A stretch of 64,000 nt of DNA from Chloroflexota bacterium (lineage in GTDB: Bacteria; Chloroflexota; Dehalococcoidia; Lucifugimonadales; UBA1127), in the NCBI GenBank assembly GCA_026713825.1, contig JAPONS010000071.1, forward strand, positions 1 through 64,000, read 5' to 3'. Each line of letters begins with the position of its first letter. The first letter of the stretch is position 1. The position numbers and the translations under genes were made by a program. The notes beneath the pieces were generated by a model. That model made no database searches. It was not told where the DNA came from and was given only the letters and a program-made list of their open reading frames with translations. This document shows, one piece after another, positions 60,418 through 64,000 of this stretch.

Positions 60418-61773
60418 CTACTTCCTTGGCAGCAGGCCCCTGGGCCAGAACGAGAGGAAGAGGATGAGCACCACGAAGGAGATGACGTCCTTCCACTCGC
60501 CCGCCAGGTCCCAGATGCCGAACTGTTCCACCATGCCCAGCGCGAAGCCGCCGATCAGGGCGCCGTACAGGTTGCCGATGCCCCCCACGACCGACGCGAT
60601 CCAACCCTTCAGCAACAACAGCAGGCCCATGCGAGGCTGTATCGCCGTGTCGTGGCCGCTCAGGATGCCCGCCATCGCCGCGAACACCGCGCCGATGAAG
60701 AACACGATGGCGATGACTACCGTCGTATTGATGCCCACCACCTTGGACACGTCCTCGTCGTCGCCGATGGCGCGCACGGTCCGCCCGAACGATGTCCGCT
60801 GCAGCAGCCACAGCAGCCCGGTGAACCCCACCAGCGAGACGCCCACCGTGAAGAAATTGAACCCCTTGATGTTCCCGCCCCCCAGCTTCAGCGGCTCGCT
60901 GCCGAAGGCGTCGGGCAGCGGGCGCGGCGCGCTCTCGAACACGATGGTGATGGCCGCGCTGATCGCCAGCAGGATGCCCATGGACGCCACCAGCATGACC
61001 AGCGGCGAGCGGGCCCGCTGTCGCAGGGTGACGTACAGGCCACGGTACAGCCCCAGCCCAACGCACCCGGCCAGCAGGCAGGACACCGCCCAGCTGAGGT
61101 ACAGCTTTGTCTCCGGCGCGCCCGCGAAGTATGCCGCCGCTACGATGCCCCCGGCCAGCCCAACGGCGATGGGGACGTACGTCGAAAGCCGGCTGTCGTT
61201 GCCCGTTAGCCGGACAAGCGCCTCGCGCACCGCCAGCCCCGCGACGGCGCCAATGGCAAGCCCCGCAAGGGGGCCGAAGAGGACATGAAGGTTGTCGGTA
61301 AAAGTGAACACAAACCCGGCGTAGACGCCTGCGGCCGCTCCGGCGGCCCCGGCGATGCCGTACATTCTCCGCTGGCTGACGCGATCGCGCAGGCGGGGCC
61401 AGAGGATCTCGTACAGCGCCCACGCCACAACGCCGGCCACCACCGCCGCGAAGAGCGCATTGACGACAGGGTTCTGCACCTGGTACAGCCCGCCTATGGC
61501 TTCCTTGGAGCGGAGGTAGAAGACGCCGTATGCGCCCAGGGCGGCGGCGGCGCCGTAGTACAGGTCAAAGAACCAGACGGTGCTGTAGACAAGGGTAAAT
61601 CCCATAGCGAGCAGCGCGTACACCGCGCCCACGGAGAGGCCATTGAATGCAAACTGCACGGACTGCGAGGGCGATTCCGTGACCTTCCACGCGAGGTATG
61701 CGACCACAAACGTCGCCAAAGCTATGGCAAGGATGTTGCCCTGGCGGCTACCGGACGCTATCAGGCGTCGCAC
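60418..61773 (-). CDS. livH: LivH-type permease with an extra ~110-residue membrane segment
   Basis: A 451-residue permease, against about 290-310 for ordinary LivH. The family parts are present: GLSVGAVYALLAMGFTLVYS, LYRGLYVTLRQRARSPLVMLVASMG, IGDDEDVSKVVGINT and the ending SFWPRGLLPRK. Between YEILWPRLRDR (about residue 130) and LYRGLYVTL (about 245) lies an insert of some 110 residues with three or four hydrophobic helices (IAGAAGAAAGVYAGFVF, GLAIGAVAGLAVREAL, VGLAGGIVAAAYFA, AVSCLLAGCVGLGL). It is the first permease gene after the binding protein. Confidence 0.9.
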   Translation of the reverse strand: MRRLIASGSRQGNILAIALATFVVAYLAWKVTESPSQSVQFAFNGLSVGAVYALLAMGFTLVYSTVWFFDLYYGAAAALGAYGVFYLRSKEAIGGLYQVQNPVVNALFAAVVAGVVAWALYEILWPRLRDRVSQRRMYGIAGAAGAAAGVYAGFVFTFTDNLHVLFGPLAGLAIGAVAGLAVREALVRLTGNDSRLSTYVPIAVGLAGGIVAAAYFAGAPETKLYLSWAVSCLLAGCVGLGLYRGLYVTLRQRARSPLVMLVASMGILLAISAAITIVFESAPRPLPDAFGSEPLKLGGGNIKGFNFFTVGVSLVGFTGLLWLLQRTSFGRTVRAIGDDEDVSKVVGINTTVVIAIVFFIGAVFAAMAGILSGHDTAIQPRMGLLLLLKGWIASVVGGIGNLYGALIGGFALGMVEQFGIWDLAGEWKDVISFVVLILFLSFWPRGLLPRK

Positions 61774-61802
61774 GTATCTACACCCCGCGCTTCAGAATGC
61801 AA

Positions 61803-61851
61803 GTGAGGATGGAGACTGCCCCGGCCAGGGCCAAGGCGTCTCCATCCTCAC
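61803..61851 (-). terminator. 14-bp hairpin between the binding-protein gene and livH
   Basis: GTGAGGATGGAGAC (61803-61816) pairs perfectly with GTCTCCATCCTCAC (61838-61851) across a 21-base loop, nine bases past the binding-protein stop. No real U tract follows. It probably attenuates transcription or protects the upstream mRNA, so that the binding protein is made in excess. Confidence 0.65.
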
Positions 61852-61859
61852 ACTCAGCT

Positions 61860-63113
61860 CTAAAGAATTGGCGCTGGGCCCAAGACCTTGTAGCCCAGGT
61901 TGTCATCGGTGCGCTCACTGACCGGGAGCACCTCAACGACCACGTTGGCCAGCCCGACGACTTCCCCCTTCTCGTCGAAGCTGTAATTCTCGCCGATGGC
62001 GCCGCTCCAGGTGATTCCGTAAAGACAGTCGCGCATACCGTCAGCGTCCTGGTCGTCGTCCGTCTGTTTGAGACACTCCGCCACGATGTACACGTCGTCG
62101 TACGCTGAGCCCAGGTACCAGGGCAGCGTCACGTAGTCGTACTTTGCCCGGAAGTTGTTGACCACCTCGGTTGCAGTGGTATTGTTCGGGTCAAGGTCAG
62201 TAATGATTGCCTTGACGCCTACTGCCGCGTCCCCTGCGACCTCCAACGCCGTCGTGCCGGCGACAACAACGTCGCCGTAGATGGGGCCGTCGTACCCAAG
62301 CTCGCGCGCCTGCTTCACTATAGTCCCGCCGGAGAATTCAGCCTGCGCGGCGACAAGCAGTGCATCTGGCTCCTCGGCGATCAGCTTGGTCAGCTGGCTT
62401 CGAAAGTCGGTGACGTCCGTGGGGTAGCTCTCCTCGAGCAGGGCCGTGCCGCCCAATTCAAGGAAACGGTCAGTCGACGCGCTCCGCACGCCCTCCGCGT
62501 AGTCGGTGGTTTCTGCGATGCTCGCAATCGTGCGAATGCCGTCGGCCCACATGGTGTTGCCCATGTCGATGCCGAGCTGTGCGTCGTTCAGGGATGTGCG
62601 GAAGATGTAGTCACCCGCCTCCGCGATGTCCGGGTTTGTCGCAAGCCCGGAGAACATGACTACTCCGTCGGCCTCGGCCAAAGGCGCCGCGCCGAGCATG
62701 GCGCCGCTGCAGGACGTGCCAAGTATGATCTTGATGCCGTCCACGTCTGTGAGCTTCCGGTAGGCGGTGATAGCGTCCTGGGCGCTGCACTTGGAGTCTT
62801 CAATCACCAGCTCCAGCATTCTGCCGTTGATGCCGCCGCTTGCATTGATCTCATCCATCGCCAGTTGCTTCGCCTGGTTGGCGACGGTGCCATAGGTCTC
62901 GCCCGGTCCTGTAAGGGACTCCATGACCCCTATTCTGAACGGTTCCGGCGGCTGTGTAGGCTGAGGGGCAGGTTCCGTCGCTGGTCCAGTGACGGTTGTG
63001 CCGGAGTCGCCTCCGCTTGCGGCCTCGTCTTCCCCGTTGCAAGCTATAAGGGATAACACCATTACCGGTAAGAGGACAAACAGAAGAATGGCTCTTGCAG
63101 AAAGCGTTTTCAT
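61860..63113 (-). CDS. Liv-type branched-chain amino acid binding lipoprotein (Peripla_BP_6)
   Basis: The ATG at 63113 follows GGGGAGGCCGAT and gives 417 residues; the frame to 63137 is not used. The lipobox LSLIAC places the Cys at about residue 25, after which an acidic/Thr/Pro linker leads to a two-lobe domain: FRIGVMESLTGPGETYG, ELVIEDSKCSAQDAI and TSCSGAMLGAAPLAE. It binds a branched-chain or related amino acid and delivers it to LivH/LivM. It is the first gene of the Liv operon. Confidence 0.93.
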   Translation of the reverse strand: MKTLSARAILLFVLLPVMVLSLIACNGEDEAASGGDSGTTVTGPATEPAPQPTQPPEPFRIGVMESLTGPGETYGTVANQAKQLAMDEINASGGINGRMLELVIEDSKCSAQDAITAYRKLTDVDGIKIILGTSCSGAMLGAAPLAEADGVVMFSGLATNPDIAEAGDYIFRTSLNDAQLGIDMGNTMWADGIRTIASIAETTDYAEGVRSASTDRFLELGGTALLEESYPTDVTDFRSQLTKLIAEEPDALLVAAQAEFSGGTIVKQARELGYDGPIYGDVVVAGTTALEVAGDAAVGVKAIITDLDPNNTTATEVVNNFRAKYDYVTLPWYLGSAYDDVYIVAECLKQTDDDQDADGMRDCLYGITWSGAIGENYSFDEKGEVVGLANVVVEVLPVSERTDDNLGYKVLGPAPIL

Positions 63114-63455
63114 ATCGGCCTCCCCTTCCCACATCACTGTGGTGCGACTCTAGCGGGCGGTTACGACCCCATCTGGGGTTAAAACAGTATGCCCCCACAT
63201 TGTGCATTCTTCAAGGACTCCACGTAAGTGCATTGCCGGGTTTGCAAGCGAGAATGCTCTTCCCGCCGCACAAGTCATCCCGTTTTGACCGCGCTTTGGC
63301 GCATCGAATCGTGTCAATTTAGTCACTTGCTGCTATGCTTGAACTGTTTAATTTGTATCGTTGCTTTCAGTGGCGAGTCCGTGAAATTGTGAAACTGCAA
63401 GCTGTAAGAGTGGCCTGCAAAGCCAATTGGGCGAATGGCACAAGTGGATGGGAGG
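63114..63455. other. Intergenic stretch between divergent binding-protein genes
   Basis: No gene is seen. This space should hold the promoters of both the Liv operon and the broken amino-acid-binding gene; a TATGCT at about 63332-63337 with an upstream TGC is a possible extended -10 for the plus-strand gene, and TTGACA on the minus strand (about 63313-63318) a possible -35 for the Liv operon. Confidence 0.4.
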
Positions 63456-64000
63456 ATGAAGGCGCGAATGGTGACCAAAGCTCGCATACTTACGGGAATT
63501 GCTCTTGCGCTCTTGGTCGCCGCCCTGTCACTTTCGTGCGCCGGCTCGCCGCCGGTGCGGCTCGCCACGGACGGCGAGTAACACCCCTTCAACTTCGTCA
63601 ACGACGCCGGCGAAATCGACGGGCTTGAGCGTGAAATGGGCGATGAACTCTGCCGCAGGGCTGACCTGGAATGTGAGTGGGTCCTGAATGAGTGGGACAC
63701 CATGATCCCCCACCTGCGTGCGGAGGACTTTGACGCAATCGTCGCGGGAATGAGCATCACGGACGAGCGCGATGAAAGGATTGACTTCACCGAGCCCTAC
63801 TACCCGCCGACTCCCTCGGTCTACCTGGCTAAGGCAGGCGCGGGCGATGAGGCCGCCGAGGGGAGTCTGGGCGCCCAGGCTGACACCATCTACTCCGACT
63901 ACTTCCTGGACTCCGGTATCTTCTTCAAGACGTTCCGGGACGCGCAGGACCCGGTGGACGCCATCCTGAACGGCGAAGTCGACGCTATCCTCGTCGACCA
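63456..64000 (+). pseudogene. Amino-acid-binding lipoprotein (SBP_bac_3) broken by an in-frame TAA
   Basis: The ATG at 63456 after TGGGAGG starts a lipoprotein signal with the lipobox LSLSC (Cys about residue 28). The mature part begins VRLATDGE, then a TAA at 63579-63581, then HPFNFVNDAGEIDGLEREMG in the same frame, and further IVAGMSITDERDERIDFTEPYY. The family has an aromatic residue (Tyr) at the stop position, so TAC to TAA would explain it. The frame stays open to the window edge. Such proteins bind polar amino acids for ABC uptake. Confidence 0.85.

Overview
The window looks like a chromosomal fragment of a high-GC bacterium of the Chloroflexota, most likely a marine or soil SAR202/Dehalococcoidia-type lineage. 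This is an inference. It rests on the mix of Rieske oxygenase paralogues, lipoprotein substrate-binding proteins with Ala/Pro/Thr linkers, Pro-Thr-Glu surface proteins, UbiE-like methyltransferases and a MoxR/DUF58/transglutaminase locus. No rRNA or taxonomic marker is present.

Layout. Bases 1-134 hold a scrap of a helicase gene fused into the middle of a minus-strand FN3/cadherin surface protein (to 1879), probably a chimeric or recombined junction. Then come a MarR regulator, two tandem duplicate methyltransferases, and a divergent soluble kinase that carries GAF, PAS, HisKA, HATPase, receiver and OmpR-type DNA-binding domains in one chain. Next are a membrane protein, an MFS carrier and an SDR. 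From 11035 to 23938 a minus-strand operon encodes a giant membrane-anchored transglutaminase system: a TgpA-like membrane head, a ~2050-residue body with three transglutaminase modules, HEAT repeats and Ig-like domains, an 839-aa polytopic protein, a MoxR ATPase, a DUF58 protein and a small membrane protein. An in-frame TAG cuts the giant protein in two, and its first transglutaminase module has Ser in place of the catalytic Cys.

Bases 24060-24705 are a mobile-element graveyard (IS3 transposase tail, serine-recombinase tail) beside tRNA-Glu and tRNA-Leu. From 26317 to 37169 almost everything is on the minus strand: a UbiE-like methyltransferase, an epimerase, a conserved small protein, a sugar cassette (class II aldolase, FGGY kinase, 2-hydroxyacid dehydrogenase-like protein), a Nudix hydrolase, the squalene genes hpnE-hpnD-hpnC, a YjbQ protein and a polyprenyl diphosphate synthase. 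The last can supply the precursor for HpnCDE. No squalene-hopene cyclase is seen.

Bases 38100-55730 are a catabolic island after tRNA-Ile: a 2-hydroxyacid dehydrogenase, an amidohydrolase, two oligopeptide-type binding lipoproteins, an FAH-family hydrolase, three Rieske oxygenases plus the relic of a fourth, a VOC protein, RidA, and two Dpp-type permeases without an ATPase. Bases 55827-63113 hold a GH15 enzyme and a complete Liv-type ABC importer (binding protein, LivH, LivM, LivG, LivF) whose LivH has a large extra membrane segment. The window ends in an amino-acid-binding protein gene broken by an in-frame TAA.

Most intriguing are the transglutaminase/HEAT megaprotein, the one-chain two-component regulator with repeats in its divergent promoter, and the FGGY/aldolase cassette whose dehydrogenase-like protein lacks two of its three catalytic residues.
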